Origin: Defluviimonas salinarum
Lineage (GTDB): Bacteria; Pseudomonadota; Alphaproteobacteria; Rhodobacterales; Rhodobacteraceae
Length of the DNA: 64,000 bases
Reading direction: 5' to 3'
NCBI RefSeq assembly: GCF_026013545.1
Contig: NZ_JAPDOG010000008.1
Coordinates: forward strand, 1-64,000
A model generated the notes under the pieces. It did not search any database. It was not told the origin of the DNA and was given only the letters and a program-made list of their open reading frames with translations. This document shows, piece after piece, positions 25,535 through 33,793 of this stretch; position 1 is the stretch's first letter; each line of letters begins with the position of its first letter. Both the position numbers and the translations under genes were made by a program.

Positions 25535-26251
25535 ATGGGCAAGGTCATCTGCGTCGGCCTCGGCCCCGGCGATCCCGATCTGATGAGCGTCAAGTCCGAC
25601 CGGCTGGTGCGCGCCTCGACCCACATCGCCTATTTCCGCAAGGCGGGCTACGAGGGCCAGGCACGGCGCATCGTCGAGGGGATGCTGCGCCCTGACGCCA
25701 TCGAGTACCCGATGGAATACCCCGTGACGACCGAGATCCATTTCTCCGATCCCGAATACAACCGGGTTATGGCGGAATTCTATGAGGTCTGGGCCGAGAA
25801 ACTGGCCAAACTGGCTGAAACAGAGACTGTTCTGGTCCTCTGCGAGGGCGATCCCTTCTTCTACGGCAGCTTCATGCATCTCTACACGCGGCTCCGCGAA
25901 CGCCGTGCGGTCGAGGTCGTTCCCGGCATCACCGGCATGTCCGGCTGCTGGACCGCGACGGGCGAGCCGATCACCTGGGGCGATGACGTGCTGACCGTGG
26001 TCACCGCGACGATGGGCGAGGAGGAACTCACCCGCCGCATCCGCGACACCGACGCGCTCGTGGTGATGAAGATCGGCCGCAACCTCGAGAAGCTGAAGCG
26101 CTGCCTGACCGCCGCCGGTCGGCTCGACACCGCCTGGCTGGTGGAGCGCGGCACGATGACGGACCAGAAGGTGCACCGGCTTTGCGAAGCGCCCGCCAAG
26201 GTGCCCTATTTCTCCATCGCCGTCGTGCACGGGCAAGGGCGGCGGCCATGA
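25535..26251 (+). CDS. cobI: Precorrin-2 C20-methyltransferase
   Basis: 238 residues, SAM-dependent tetrapyrrole methylase. VICVGLGPGDPDLMSVKSDR is the glycine-rich start; LCEGDPFFYGSFMHLYTRL and VEVVPGITGMSG bind SAM; DDVLTVVTATMGEEEL is CobI-like. ATG at 25535 has AAGGA six bases ahead; an ATG at 25529 overlapping the cobH stop is the alternative and adds two residues. Overlaps cobJ by four bases. Confidence 0.95.
   Translation: MGKVICVGLGPGDPDLMSVKSDRLVRASTHIAYFRKAGYEGQARRIVEGMLRPDAIEYPMEYPVTTEIHFSDPEYNRVMAEFYEVWAEKLAKLAETETVLVLCEGDPFFYGSFMHLYTRLRERRAVEVVPGITGMSGCWTATGEPITWGDDVLTVVTATMGEEELTRRIRDTDALVVMKIGRNLEKLKRCLTAAGRLDTAWLVERGTMTDQKVHRLCEAPAKVPYFSIAVVHGQGRRP
25820..25835 (+). repeat. 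AT-rich intragenic word, cobI copy
   Basis: ACAGAGACTGTTCTGG, codons ACA-GAG-ACT-GTT-CTG, inside cobI. Same frame as the cobL copies. Confidence 0.4.
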
Positions 26252-26982
26252 GCGGCTGGATCGCGGTAGCCGGCCTCGGGCCGGGCGATGAGCGGCTGGT
26301 GACCGACGAGGTGCGAGCCGCTCTGGCCGAGGCGACCGATGTCGTCGGCTACATTCCCTACGTCGCTCGGGTCGCGCCGCGCGAGGGGCTGACCCTGCAC
26401 CCCTCCGACAACCGGGTGGAGCTGGACCGTGCGGGCCACGCGCTCGACATGGCGGGCGAAGGCAAGCGCGTCGTCATCGTCTCCTCCGGCGATCCCGGCG
26501 TCTTCGCCATGGCCTCGGCCTTGTTCGAGGCGCTGGAGGAACGGCCGGACGCGCAGGCCTACGACATCCGCATCCTGCCCGGCATCACCGCGATGCTGGC
26601 CGCCGCCTCGCGGCTCGGCGCGCCGCTGGGCCACGATTTCTGCGCGATCAACCTGTCGGACAACCTCAAGCCCTGGGAACTGGTGGAGCATCGCCTGCGC
26701 CTCGCCGCGCAGGCCGGCTTCGCGATGGCGTTCTACAATCCGCGTTCCAAGAGCCGCCCGCACCAGTTCGCCCGCGCGCTGGAGATCCTGCGAGAGGAGG
26801 CGGGGCCGGAGACGCTGATCTCTTTCGCCCGCGCGGTGACGACGCCTGAGGAGGCACTGAACACCGTGACGCTCGGCGAAGCGACGCCCGAGATGGCCGA
26901 CATGCGCACCGTCGTCATCGTCGGCAACCGCGACACCCGCCGCGTCGGCCGCTTCGTCTACACCCCGAGGTCGGCGCGGTGA
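26248..26982 (+). CDS. cobJ: Precorrin-3B C17-methyltransferase
   Basis: 244 residues, ring-contracting methylase acting on the CobG product. WIAVAGLGPGDERLVTDEV, VVGYIPYVARV, VSSGDPGVFAMASALFEAL, LPGITAMLAAASRLGAPLG and MAFYNPRSKSRPHQ are CobJ/CbiH motifs. ATG at 26248 overlaps the cobI stop. The last 25 bases overlap the 3' end of cobK on the other strand. Confidence 0.96.
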   Translation: MSGWIAVAGLGPGDERLVTDEVRAALAEATDVVGYIPYVARVAPREGLTLHPSDNRVELDRAGHALDMAGEGKRVVIVSSGDPGVFAMASALFEALEERPDAQAYDIRILPGITAMLAAASRLGAPLGHDFCAINLSDNLKPWELVEHRLRLAAQAGFAMAFYNPRSKSRPHQFARALEILREEAGPETLISFARAVTTPEEALNTVTLGEATPEMADMRTVVIVGNRDTRRVGRFVYTPRSAR

Positions 26983-27707
26983 GCGAGGAAGGCCATCACC
27001 TCATCCAGGTCCCGCGCGATGCGGCGCGGCGGCAGGCTTGGCCGGTCGATCAGGATCACCGGGATCCCGAGCCGGCGCGCGGCGTCGAGCTTCGCCCGCG
27101 CGCCCGAGCCGCCGGCGTTCTTGGCGACGATATGGGTGATGCGGTGGTCCTTCAGAAGCGCGCGGTCGCCGGCTTCGGTGAAGGGGCCGCGCGCGATCAC
27201 GGCTTCCGCGTCCGGAAGCGGCAGCGCGCCCTCGGGCGGATCGACGAGGCGCAGGAGGTAATGGTGCTGCGGCTTCGCCGCGAAGCCCGCGAGGTTTTGC
27301 TTGCCGATGGCAAGGAAGATGCGGGCCGGGGTCACGGGCAGGGCGGCGACGGCGGCCTGAAGGTCCGGAACATGGGTCCAGTCATCGCCGTCGCCCGCCT
27401 GCCAAGGCGCACGTTCGTAGGCGCAGCACGGCGTGCCCGTCTCCGCGCAGGCCGCGATCGCGTTGCGGCTCATCTGGGCCGCAAAGGGATGCGTCGCGTC
27501 GACGACATGGGTTATGCTCTCGGCCCGCAGGTAGCGGGCGAGCCCCTCGGCGCCGCCGAAGCCGCCGATCCGGGTCGGCAGCGGCTGCGCCACCGGCGCT
27601 TCGGTGCGTCCGGCATAGGAGAAGACCGCCGTCACGCCCGTCGCCGCGAAGTGGCGGGCGAGGCCGGAGGCCTCCGTGGTGCCGCCGAGAAGAAGGACGC
27701 GCGTCAT
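26958..27707 (-). CDS. cobK: Precorrin-6A reductase
   Basis: 249 residues, NADPH-dependent reductase. VLLLGGTTEASGLARHFA is the nucleotide-binding start; VDATHPFAAQMSRNA, YERAPWQAGDGDDW and AKNAGGSGARAKLDAARRL are CobK/CbiJ motifs. It is the only gene of this stretch on the minus strand. Its 3' end overlaps cobJ by 25 bases and its start codon (27705-27707) overlaps the cobL start codon (27706-27708). AGGGA six bases before its ATG lies inside cobL, so its ribosome site and promoter must be embedded in cobL. Confidence 0.95.
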   Translation of the reverse strand: MTRVLLLGGTTEASGLARHFAATGVTAVFSYAGRTEAPVAQPLPTRIGGFGGAEGLARYLRAESITHVVDATHPFAAQMSRNAIAACAETGTPCCAYERAPWQAGDGDDWTHVPDLQAAVAALPVTPARIFLAIGKQNLAGFAAKPQHHYLLRLVDPPEGALPLPDAEAVIARGPFTEAGDRALLKDHRITHIVAKNAGGSGARAKLDAARRLGIPVILIDRPSLPPRRIARDLDEVMAFLAHRADLGV

Positions 27708-28893
27708 GGCTGATCCCTGGCTGACGATCATCGGTCTTGGCGAGGATGGCCTGTCGGGTCTGACCGAGGCAAGCCGCGCCGCTCTGCGGGGCGCCGATAC
27801 CATCTTCGGCGGGCCGCGTCATCTGGCTTTGGTGGAGGCTGGGGCGCGCGGGCGGGAATGGCCGGTGCCGTTCAAAATAGACCCTGTTCTGGCGGAAAAG
27901 GGCCGGAACGTGGTGGTCCTCGCGTCCGGCGATCCGTTCTGGCACGGCGCCGGCGGATCGCTTTCCGCGCATCTTCAGCCCGGCGACTGGGTCTCGCATC
28001 CCGCACCCTCGACCTTCGCGCTCGCCGCCTCGCGGCTTGGCTGGCGGCTGGAGGAAACGGTCTGCCTCGGCCTTCATGCCGCGCCGTTCGAGCGGCTGGT
28101 TCCGGTTCTGGCGCGCGGGGTGCGGGTGATCTGCCTCGTCCGCGACGGGTCGGCGGTGTCCTCCCTGGCGGAATGGCTCACGGCAAAGGGGTTCGGCCCG
28201 TCGCGCCTGACGGTGCTCGAATCGCTCGGCGGGCCGTCCGAACGCATCCGCGCCGCCACGGCGGAGAGGTTCGACATCGCGGACGCGGCCTATCCGGTCG
28301 CGGTCGCCATCGCGGCTGAGGGTGCCTCGGGCCTGCCGCACGCCTCGGGTCTGCCGGACGAGCTTTTCGCCTCCGACGGGGTGATGACCAAGCGGCCGGT
28401 CCGGGCACTGACGCTCTCGGCGCTGGCGCCGCGCCCCGGCGAGGTGCTCTGGGACCTTGGCGCAGGCTCGGGCTCGATCTCGGTCGAATGGTGCCTCGCG
28501 GCGCCGGGGGCCACCGCGCAGGCGGTCGAGAGCCGGGCCGACCGGGTGGCGAACATCAGGACGAATGCCGGGACCTTCGGCCTCGCCCACCGGCTGACGG
28601 TGACCGGGGCGGACTGGCCCGAGGTGCTGGAAGGGCTGCCGAGGCCGGATGCCGTCTTCATCGGCGGCGGCGCGAATTTGGCCGGAATAGACACTGTTTG
28701 GGCGGCGATTCCGGAAGGAACGCGTCTCGTCGCCAACGCGGTGACGATCGAGTCGGAGGCGCTCCTGGCGGCGTGCCACGCAGAGCGGGGCGGCTCGCTG
28801 ATGCGGGTCGAGATCGCGGTGGCGGAGCCCCTCGGGCGGATGCGCGGCTGGATGCCGGCACGTCCGGTGACGCAGTGGAGCGTGGTCAGATGA
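27706..28893 (+). CDS. cobL: Precorrin-6Y C5,15-methyltransferase (decarboxylating)
   Basis: 395 residues, a fusion of CbiE-like (residues 1-210: LTIIGLGEDGLSGLTEAS, LASGDPFWHGAGGSL, PSTFALAASRLGW) and CbiT-like methylase domains (LGAGSGSISVEWCLAAPG as SAM motif I). It methylates C5 and C15 and decarboxylates. AAGGA eight bases before the ATG lies within cobK on the opposite strand. Contains two AT-rich words, one per half. Confidence 0.95.
   Translation: MADPWLTIIGLGEDGLSGLTEASRAALRGADTIFGGPRHLALVEAGARGREWPVPFKIDPVLAEKGRNVVVLASGDPFWHGAGGSLSAHLQPGDWVSHPAPSTFALAASRLGWRLEETVCLGLHAAPFERLVPVLARGVRVICLVRDGSAVSSLAEWLTAKGFGPSRLTVLESLGGPSERIRAATAERFDIADAAYPVAVAIAAEGASGLPHASGLPDELFASDGVMTKRPVRALTLSALAPRPGEVLWDLGAGSGSISVEWCLAAPGATAQAVESRADRVANIRTNAGTFGLAHRLTVTGADWPEVLEGLPRPDAVFIGGGANLAGIDTVWAAIPEGTRLVANAVTIESEALLAACHAERGGSLMRVEIAVAEPLGRMRGWMPARPVTQWSVVR
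27876..27895 (+). repeat. AT-rich intragenic word, cobL copy 1
   Basis: AATAGACCCTGTTCTGGCGG, with the rare codons ATA, CCT, GTT in the CbiE-like half. Confidence 0.45.
28686..28703 (+). repeat. AT-rich intragenic word, cobL copy 2
   Basis: AATAGACACTGTTTGGGC, codons ATA-GAC-ACT-GTT-TGG in the CbiT-like half. This is the best match to the consensus. Confidence 0.5.
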
Positions 28894-29252
28894 GGGTCGC
28901 GGGGATCGGATTCCGGCGCGCCGCGACGGTCGCCTCGCTGCGGGATGCGGTGGAGCGCGCCGGCGGCGGTGCGGAGCTTCTGGCGACAGCGGCGTCAAAG
29001 GCCGAGGCGCCGGCGGCGCGGGAACTGGCGGCGGAACTGGGGCTGAGGCTCTGCGGGCTTGACCGGGCGGTGCTCGAGGTCGAGGAGACGCTGACCCATT
29101 CGGCGCGGGTCGCCGAACGGTTCGGCGCGGGATCGGTGGCCGAGGCGGCGGCTCTGGCCGCGGCCGGGCCGGGAGCGCGGCTTCTGGGGCCGCGGGTTGT
29201 ATCGGGCGACGGGCTGGCCACGGCCGCCATCGCGATTGGGAGAGACGAATGA
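28890..29252 (+). CDS. cobE: CobE / CbiG C-terminal domain protein
   Basis: 120 residues. [33 protein letters not shown] and the ...[22 protein letters not shown] tail correspond to the C-terminal domain of CbiG, which stands alone as CobE in aerobic pathways. Its role is thought to be auxiliary in the methylation steps; the precise reaction is not settled. Overlaps cobL and cobM by four bases each. Confidence 0.85.
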   Translation: MRVAGIGFRRAATVASLRDAVERAGGGAELLATAASKAEAPAARELAAELGLRLCGLDRAVLEVEETLTHSARVAERFGAGSVAEAAALAAAGPGARLLGPRVVSGDGLATAAIAIGRDE

Positions 29253-30034
29253 CTGTGCATTTCATCGGCGCCGGACCGGGCGCCCCCGACCTTCTGACCC
29301 TGCGCGGCCGCGACCTGATCGCGTCCTGCCCGGTCTGTCTTTATGCCGGATCGCTGGTGCCGGAGGTGATTCTTGGCCACTGCCCGGAAGGGGCGAGGAT
29401 CGTCAATACCGCGCCCCTTTCGCTCGACGAGATCATCGCCGAGATCCAGGCGGCGCACGAGGCGGGGCAGGACGTGGCGCGGCTTCATTCGGGCGATCTC
29501 TCGGTCTGGTCGGCGATGGGCGAGCAGCTTCGCCGCCTGCGCGAGTTAGGCATTCCCTATGACGTGACGCCGGGCGTGCCCTCCTTCGCCGCCGGCGCCG
29601 CGGCTCTGGGCGCGGAACTGACCCTGCCGGGCGTGGTGCAGTCGGTGGTGCTGACCCGGACCTCGGGCCGGGCGACCACCATGCCGCCGGGCGAGACGCT
29701 GGAGAACTTCGCCCGGACCGGCGCGGTGCTGGCGATCCATCTCTCGGTCCATGTGCTGGAGAAGGTGGTGGCGGAGCTGACCCCGCATTACGGCGCCGAC
29801 TGCCCGGTCGCGGTGATCTGGCGCGCGAGCTGGCCCGACCAGCGCATCGTGCGGGCGACTCTCGAGACTCTGGAGACCGCCGTCGGTGCCGAGATGGAGC
29901 GCACGGCGCTGATCTTCGTCGGCCGCTCGATCGGGGCGGAGGAGTTTGACGAGAGCCGGCTCTATGCCGGCGATTACGACCGCCGCTACCGGCCGGTCGG
30001 GACCCACCCGCGGTTCCCGGAGACCGAGGCGTGA
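29249..30034 (+). CDS. cobM: Precorrin-4 C11-methyltransferase
   Basis: 261 residues, SAM tetrapyrrole methylase. [64 protein letters not shown] and [15 protein letters not shown] are CobM/CbiF blocks. Overlaps cobE; followed by a terminator-like hairpin and a repeat before cobB. Confidence 0.96.
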   Translation: MTVHFIGAGPGAPDLLTLRGRDLIASCPVCLYAGSLVPEVILGHCPEGARIVNTAPLSLDEIIAEIQAAHEAGQDVARLHSGDLSVWSAMGEQLRRLRELGIPYDVTPGVPSFAAGAAALGAELTLPGVVQSVVLTRTSGRATTMPPGETLENFARTGAVLAIHLSVHVLEKVVAELTPHYGADCPVAVIWRASWPDQRIVRATLETLETAVGAEMERTALIFVGRSIGAEEFDESRLYAGDYDRRYRPVGTHPRFPETEA

Positions 30035-30051
30035 CCGGAGCCGACCGGGTA

Positions 30052-30074
30052 TCGGCCCGCCGGGGGCGGGCCGA
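30052..30074 (+). terminator. Hairpin after cobM
   Basis: Arms TCGGCCCGCC (30052-30061) and GGCGGGCCGA (30065-30074) with a 3-base loop, perfect 10-base stem, but no T-run. It may attenuate rather than stop transcription, since cobB and cobA follow on the same strand. Confidence 0.5.
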
Positions 30075-30079
30075 CCGAA

Positions 30080-30134
30080 GCGGGGGGCCGTCTGCCCCCC
30101 GCGCCCCCCGAGGGTATTTCGGCAATGAAGAAGG
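30080..30134 (+). repeat. GC-rich hairpin repeat, copy 4, upstream of cobB
   Basis: GCGGGGGG...CCCCCCGC hairpin (30080-30102), then GCCCCCCGAGGGTATTTCGG and CAATGAAGAAGGG. As at cobQ, the AAGAAGGG end sits at Shine-Dalgarno distance from a GTG start. Confidence 0.6.
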
Positions 30135-30142
30135 GACGGGCG

Positions 30143-31453
30143 GTGGTTCCTGACGGGCTGATCATCTCGGCGCCGGCCTCGGGCACGGGCAAGACCACGC
30201 TGATGCTGGGGCTTCTGGGCGCATTCCGGACATCCGGGCTTCAGGTGCAGCCGTTCAAATCGGGGCCGGACTACATCGACCCGGCATTTCACCGCGCGGC
30301 GTCGGGGCGGTTTTCCGTCAATCTCGACACCTGGGCGATGGCGGAGGACCGGATTGGCGGGCTCATCGGGGCGGCGAACGGGGCCGATCTCGTGCTGGCC
30401 GAGGGCTCGATGGGGCTCTTTGACGGCGTGGCCGTGGCTGGCGAGGCCGGGACCGGGGCCTCGGCGGATCTCTCGGCGCTGACCGGGTGGCCGGTCGTGC
30501 TGGTGCTGGACGTGTCCGGCCAGGCGCAGTCGGCGGCGGCGGTGGCGCTCGGCTTCGCGCGGATGCGGCCGGATGTGACGGTGGCGGGCGTGGTCCTGAA
30601 CCGGGTCGCCTCGCCCCGGCACGAGGCGTTGGTGCGCGCCGGGATGGCGGCGGCGGGGATCCGGGTCTTCGGGGCCCTGCCGCGGCGGGCGACGATCGAG
30701 GTGCCGGAGCGACACCTCGGGCTCGTTCAGGCCGAGGAGACGCCGGAGCTTGACCGCATCATCGCCGATGCGGCGGAGTTCGTGGCCGCGCATCTCGATC
30801 TCGACGGCTTGCGCGCGGCGGCGCGGGCGACCCGGCTTTCGCCGGGCGCGGCGGTTGCGGTGGCGGCGCCGGGGCAGCGTATCGCTCTCGCGCAGGACCA
30901 GGCGTTCTCCTTCGTCTATCCGCACCTTCTCGATGGCTGGCGCGCGGCGGGGGCGGAGATCCTGCCGTTCTCGCCGCTCGCCGACGAGGCCCCGGAGCCG
31001 AGCGCCGATTGCTGCTGGCTGCCGGGTGGATACCCGGAACTCCACGGGGCGCGGCTCGCGGCAGCGGGGCATTTCCGGCAGGGATTGAGACGGTTTGCCG
31101 ACACCCGCCCCGTGCACGGCGAATGCGGTGGCTACATGGCGATGGGGGCGGCGATCATCGACCGCGACGGCGTGGGTCACGAGATGGCGGGGCTTCTCGG
31201 CCTCGTGACCTCGTTCGAGAAGCGCAGGATGCATCTCGGCTACCGGCTCGCCACACTTTCGGCGCCGGTGCCGGGGCACGGGACGGGGGCGCGGCTCAGG
31301 GGCCACGAATTTCACTACTCGACGATCCTTGAGCAGCCGGATATGGCGCTCGCGAGCGTCGTCGACGCCAATGGCGATCCGGTGCCCGAGACCGGGTCGC
31401 GCCGGGGCCAGGCCACCGGCACGTTCTTCCACCTGATCGCGGAGGCGACATGA
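30143..31453 (+). CDS. cobB: Hydrogenobyrinic acid a,c-diamide synthase
   Basis: 436 residues, ATP/glutamine amidase. LIISAPASGTGKTTLMLGLL is the P-loop, FKSGPDYIDPAFHRAASGR and EGSMGLFDGV follow; the C-terminal amidotransferase domain has the catalytic cysteine in VHGECGGYMAMG. GTG at 30143 is preferred: AAGAAGGG stands about eight bases ahead and family homology starts there. An ATG at 30125 lies within the repeat and lacks a ribosome site. Overlaps cobA by four bases. Confidence 0.94.
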   Translation: MVPDGLIISAPASGTGKTTLMLGLLGAFRTSGLQVQPFKSGPDYIDPAFHRAASGRFSVNLDTWAMAEDRIGGLIGAANGADLVLAEGSMGLFDGVAVAGEAGTGASADLSALTGWPVVLVLDVSGQAQSAAAVALGFARMRPDVTVAGVVLNRVASPRHEALVRAGMAAAGIRVFGALPRRATIEVPERHLGLVQAEETPELDRIIADAAEFVAAHLDLDGLRAAARATRLSPGAAVAVAAPGQRIALAQDQAFSFVYPHLLDGWRAAGAEILPFSPLADEAPEPSADCCWLPGGYPELHGARLAAAGHFRQGLRRFADTRPVHGECGGYMAMGAAIIDRDGVGHEMAGLLGLVTSFEKRRMHLGYRLATLSAPVPGHGTGARLRGHEFHYSTILEQPDMALASVVDANGDPVPETGSRRGQATGTFFHLIAEAT

Positions 31454-32172
31454 AGGGTTTCGTCAGTTTCGTTTCCTCCGGCCCCGGTGATCCGGAGCTG
31501 TTGACGCTGAAGGCGGTGGACCGGCTCCAGAAGGCCGATGCGGTGCTCTTCGACGATCTCTCTTCGGGTCCGATTCTCGCCAAGGCGCGCGAGGGCGCGG
31601 ACATGGTCGGCGTCGGCAAGCGGGCGGGGCGCGCCTCGCCGAAGCAGGACCATGTGAGCCGGCTTCTGGTCGATTACGCGAAATCCGGCGCGAAGGTGGT
31701 GCGGCTGAAGTCGGGCGATTCGGGGCTCTTCGGGCGGCTCGAGGAGGAGATCACCGCCTGCCGCGAGGCCGGGATCGACTACGAGATCATTCCGGGCGTG
31801 ACCTCGGCGATGGCGGCGGCGGCGGCGGCGGGCATCCCGCTCACCCGGCGTCTAACCGCGCGGCGGGTCCAGTTCGTCACCGGCCATGACGTCACCGGCG
31901 CGCTGCCCGAGGACCTGAACATCGCGGCACTCGCCGATCCGACGGCGACGACGGTTGTCTTCATGGGCAAGCGCACCTTCGCCGAGCTGGCGCGGCGTCT
32001 GCAGGGGGCGGGCATGTCGGCCGAGACGCCGGCGCTTCTGGCCGAAAGCGTCTCTACGCCGGCGGAAAAGATCGTTCGCGGCACGCTGGGGTCGATGGAA
32101 CGCCTGATCGAGGCCGAGGCCTCCGACGGGCCGGCGCTGATCCTGCTCGGCCCCCTGGCCGAGGGGAAATGA
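31450..32172 (+). CDS. cobA: Uroporphyrinogen-III C-methyltransferase
   Basis: 240 residues, SUMT, the branch-point enzyme making precorrin-2. FVSSGPGDPELLTLKAVDRL, VGKRAGRASPKQDHVSRLL, RLKSGDSGLFGRLEEE, PGVTSAMAAAAAAGIPLTRR and VVFMGKRTFAELA are SUMT motifs. It is a stand-alone methylase, not a CysG fusion. Overlaps cobB and the DUF1636 gene that follows. Confidence 0.96.
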   Translation: MKGFVSFVSSGPGDPELLTLKAVDRLQKADAVLFDDLSSGPILAKAREGADMVGVGKRAGRASPKQDHVSRLLVDYAKSGAKVVRLKSGDSGLFGRLEEEITACREAGIDYEIIPGVTSAMAAAAAAGIPLTRRLTARRVQFVTGHDVTGALPEDLNIAALADPTATTVVFMGKRTFAELARRLQGAGMSAETPALLAESVSTPAEKIVRGTLGSMERLIEAEASDGPALILLGPLAEGK

Positions 32173-32486
32173 GCGCCGTCACCATCACCGTCTGCCGGTC
32201 CTGCCCGGCGGGGCAGGCCGGGCTTGCGGCGCGACTCGCCGAGGCGGTCGGCGATGCAGCGGCCGTGCGCGAGATCGACTGCATGTCGGGCTGCACCCGG
32301 CCCTCGACGGTGGCCTTCCGGGCTGAGGGCAAGACCGCCTATCTCTTCGGCGAGATCACCGAGGCCGAGATCCCGAATCTCGTGACCTTTCTTGCGCTCT
32401 ATGCCGCCGCGCCCGACGGCACCCTTGCCGATGCGCGCCCGCTCGGCACGCTGAGGGAAAAGGCGATCGCCCGGATTCCGGGGTGA
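32169..32486 (+). CDS. DUF1636 metal-binding protein, second copy
   Basis: 105 residues, paralogue of the protein at 19080. ITVCRSCPAGQAG gives C-x2-C and IDCMSGCTRPSTVAF a later cysteine pair; the downstream YLFGEITEAEIPNLVTFLALY matches the same fold. The final AIARIPG resembles the LARIPPMES end of the first copy. Ends the long cob operon just before riboswitch 2, so both paralogues flank the corrin genes. Function unknown. Confidence 0.8.
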   Translation: MSAVTITVCRSCPAGQAGLAARLAEAVGDAAAVREIDCMSGCTRPSTVAFRAEGKTAYLFGEITEAEIPNLVTFLALYAAAPDGTLADARPLGTLREKAIARIPG

Positions 32487-32492
32487 CAGGTC

Positions 32493-32518
32493 GCAATCGG
32501 TGCGGCGATTGGCGCTAA
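32493..32518. promoter_or_regulatory. Composite LacI-like site before riboswitch 2
   Basis: GCAATCGGTGC (32493-32503) followed by TTGGCGCTAA (32509-32518). The same pair in the same order occurs in the lacI promoter at 35684-35711 (GCAATCGGTTGC, TTAGCGCTAA). Confidence 0.4.
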
Positions 32519-32555
32519 TCCGCCTTGACCGGATGGTCCGCTTGCTGGCAGATGG

Positions 32556-32750
32556 AAGGGCATGGTGTCCATCAGGCGCAAAGCGTCCGGACCGAAACGG
32601 GAATGGGGAAGGGTGGACCAAAGGCGGCACCCGAAGCCCCAACCGCCCCCGCGACTGTGAGCGGCGAGCGGCTTTCCAACGGCCACTGGGGTTCGCCCCC
32701 GGGAAGGCGGAAGGCCGCAGCGACCCGCAAGTCAGGAGACCGGCCATGTG
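32556..32750 (+). ncRNA. Cobalamin riboswitch 2
   Basis: Class features in order: GGTGTCCATCAGGCGCAAAG, GGGAATGGGGAAGGGTGGAC, CCGAAGCCCCAACCGCCCCC, GCGACTGTGAGCGGCGAG, CCACTGGGG, GGGAAGGCGGAAGGCC, GACCCGCAAGTCAGGAGACC, with the B12 box AAGTCAGGAGACCGGCC at 32729-32745. It lies upstream of cbtB-cbtA, so B12 represses cobalt uptake. Ends are approximate. Confidence 0.93.
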
Positions 32751-32794
32751 GGAAGGCAACAAAAGCCGTCGGGTGTGACGGCAAGGAGAACGAC

Positions 32795-32965
32795 ATGAAC
32801 GCTACGACCCATTCCGCCGCCAAGACCTCCACCGGGCTCCTGTCCATCGTCTTCGTTGCGCTGATCGGTGCGACGATGCTGTTTGTCGCGGGCCACGCCC
32901 AGTCGGCGACGCTGCACGATGCCGCGCACGACATGCGCCACGCGACCGGCTTCCCCTGCCACTGA
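32795..32965 (+). CDS. cbtB: Cobalt transporter subunit CbtB
   Basis: 56 residues: one membrane helix (STGLLSIVFVALIGATMLFV) and a His-rich tail (HDAAHDMRHATGFPCH) ending in the conserved GFPCH, the CbtB signature. AAGGAG stands six bases before the ATG. Riboswitch-controlled partner of CbtA, together thought to import cobalt. Confidence 0.93.
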   Translation: MNATTHSAAKTSTGLLSIVFVALIGATMLFVAGHAQSATLHDAAHDMRHATGFPCH

Positions 32966-32988
32966 GCAGGACCTGACGGTCTGAACCA

Positions 32989-33717
32989 ATGATCCAACGT
33001 TTGCTGGCCGGCGGGCTGATCGCCGGCTTTGCAGCGGGGCTGTTCGCGGCTCTGCTGCATTTCGCGTTCATCCAGGAACTGATCCTCCTGGGTGAGGAAT
33101 ACGAAACCGGGGCGCTGGTGCATTTCGGCGGTACGGGGGAGGCGGCTGAGGCTGCCGGCCACGACCATGCCGAGGGGGAACCCGCGCATGATGACGGCGC
33201 CGCCGCGGAAGAGGGCGAGACTTCCGCCGCCACCCGCAATGCGCTCACCGTGCTCTTCACCGGGCTCATCTACGCGAGCTACGGGCTGATCCTCGTCGCG
33301 GGCTTCGCGCTGGCCGAGCATTTCGGCCGCAGGGTCGAGGCGCGGGACGGCATCTTCTGGGGCCTCGCGGGCTTTGCCGCGCTGATGCTGGCCCCGGCGA
33401 TGGGGCTGGCGCCGGAACTGCCGGGATCGGTCGCTGCCGAGCTTGGCGCGCGTCAGGCCTGGTGGCTCGGCACGGTCGTCGCGACGGCGGGCGGGCTCGC
33501 GCTGCTCGCCTTCGGCCGCGGTTTCGTGCCGGCGCTGATAGGCGGGGCGCTTCTGGCCGGGCCGCATCTGATCGGCGCGCCGCATCCGGAGGGCTTTTTC
33601 GGTGTCGCACCGCCGGAAGTGGCGGGCGAGTACTCGGCCCGCGTCCTCGGCGTCGGCTTCTTCGCCTGGGCGGCGCTTGGCTGGCTCGCGGCGCGGCTCT
33701 GGACCCGGGACGCCTGA
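32989..33717 (+). CDS. cbtA: Cobalt transporter subunit CbtA
   Basis: 242 residues with about five to six membrane helices. LLAGGLIAGFAAGLFAALLH is the first helix; a His/Asp/Glu-rich loop follows (HDHAEGEPAHDD, about residues 58-69), likely metal-binding; GPHLIGAPHPEG and the PPEVAGEYSARVLGVGFFAW end are CbtA motifs. Starts 23 bases after cbtB. Supplies cobalt to the CobN chelatase made upstream. Confidence 0.92.
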   Translation: MIQRLLAGGLIAGFAAGLFAALLHFAFIQELILLGEEYETGALVHFGGTGEAAEAAGHDHAEGEPAHDDGAAAEEGETSAATRNALTVLFTGLIYASYGLILVAGFALAEHFGRRVEARDGIFWGLAGFAALMLAPAMGLAPELPGSVAAELGARQAWWLGTVVATAGGLALLAFGRGFVPALIGGALLAGPHLIGAPHPEGFFGVAPPEVAGEYSARVLGVGFFAWAALGWLAARLWTRDA

Positions 33718-33737
33718 CGGGCTTGACAGAAAGCACC

Positions 33738-33770
33738 GGCCCCGCGCGAGGTGTTGCGCGGGGCCTTTTG
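33738..33770 (+). terminator. Rho-independent terminator after cbtA
   Basis: Arms GGCCCCGCGC (33738-33747) and GCGCGGGGCC (33756-33765), perfect ten-base stem with loop GAGGTGTT, then TTTTG. Its T-run ends only 24 bases before the cobF start codon. Confidence 0.85.
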
Positions 33771-33793
33771 TTATCCAGCGCGGAAGGGCGCAC

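Noticed and set aside
33738-33770. Considered as part of a third riboswitch before cobF
   Set aside because: No B12 box or conserved riboswitch elements nearby; it is a plain terminator hairpin with T-run.
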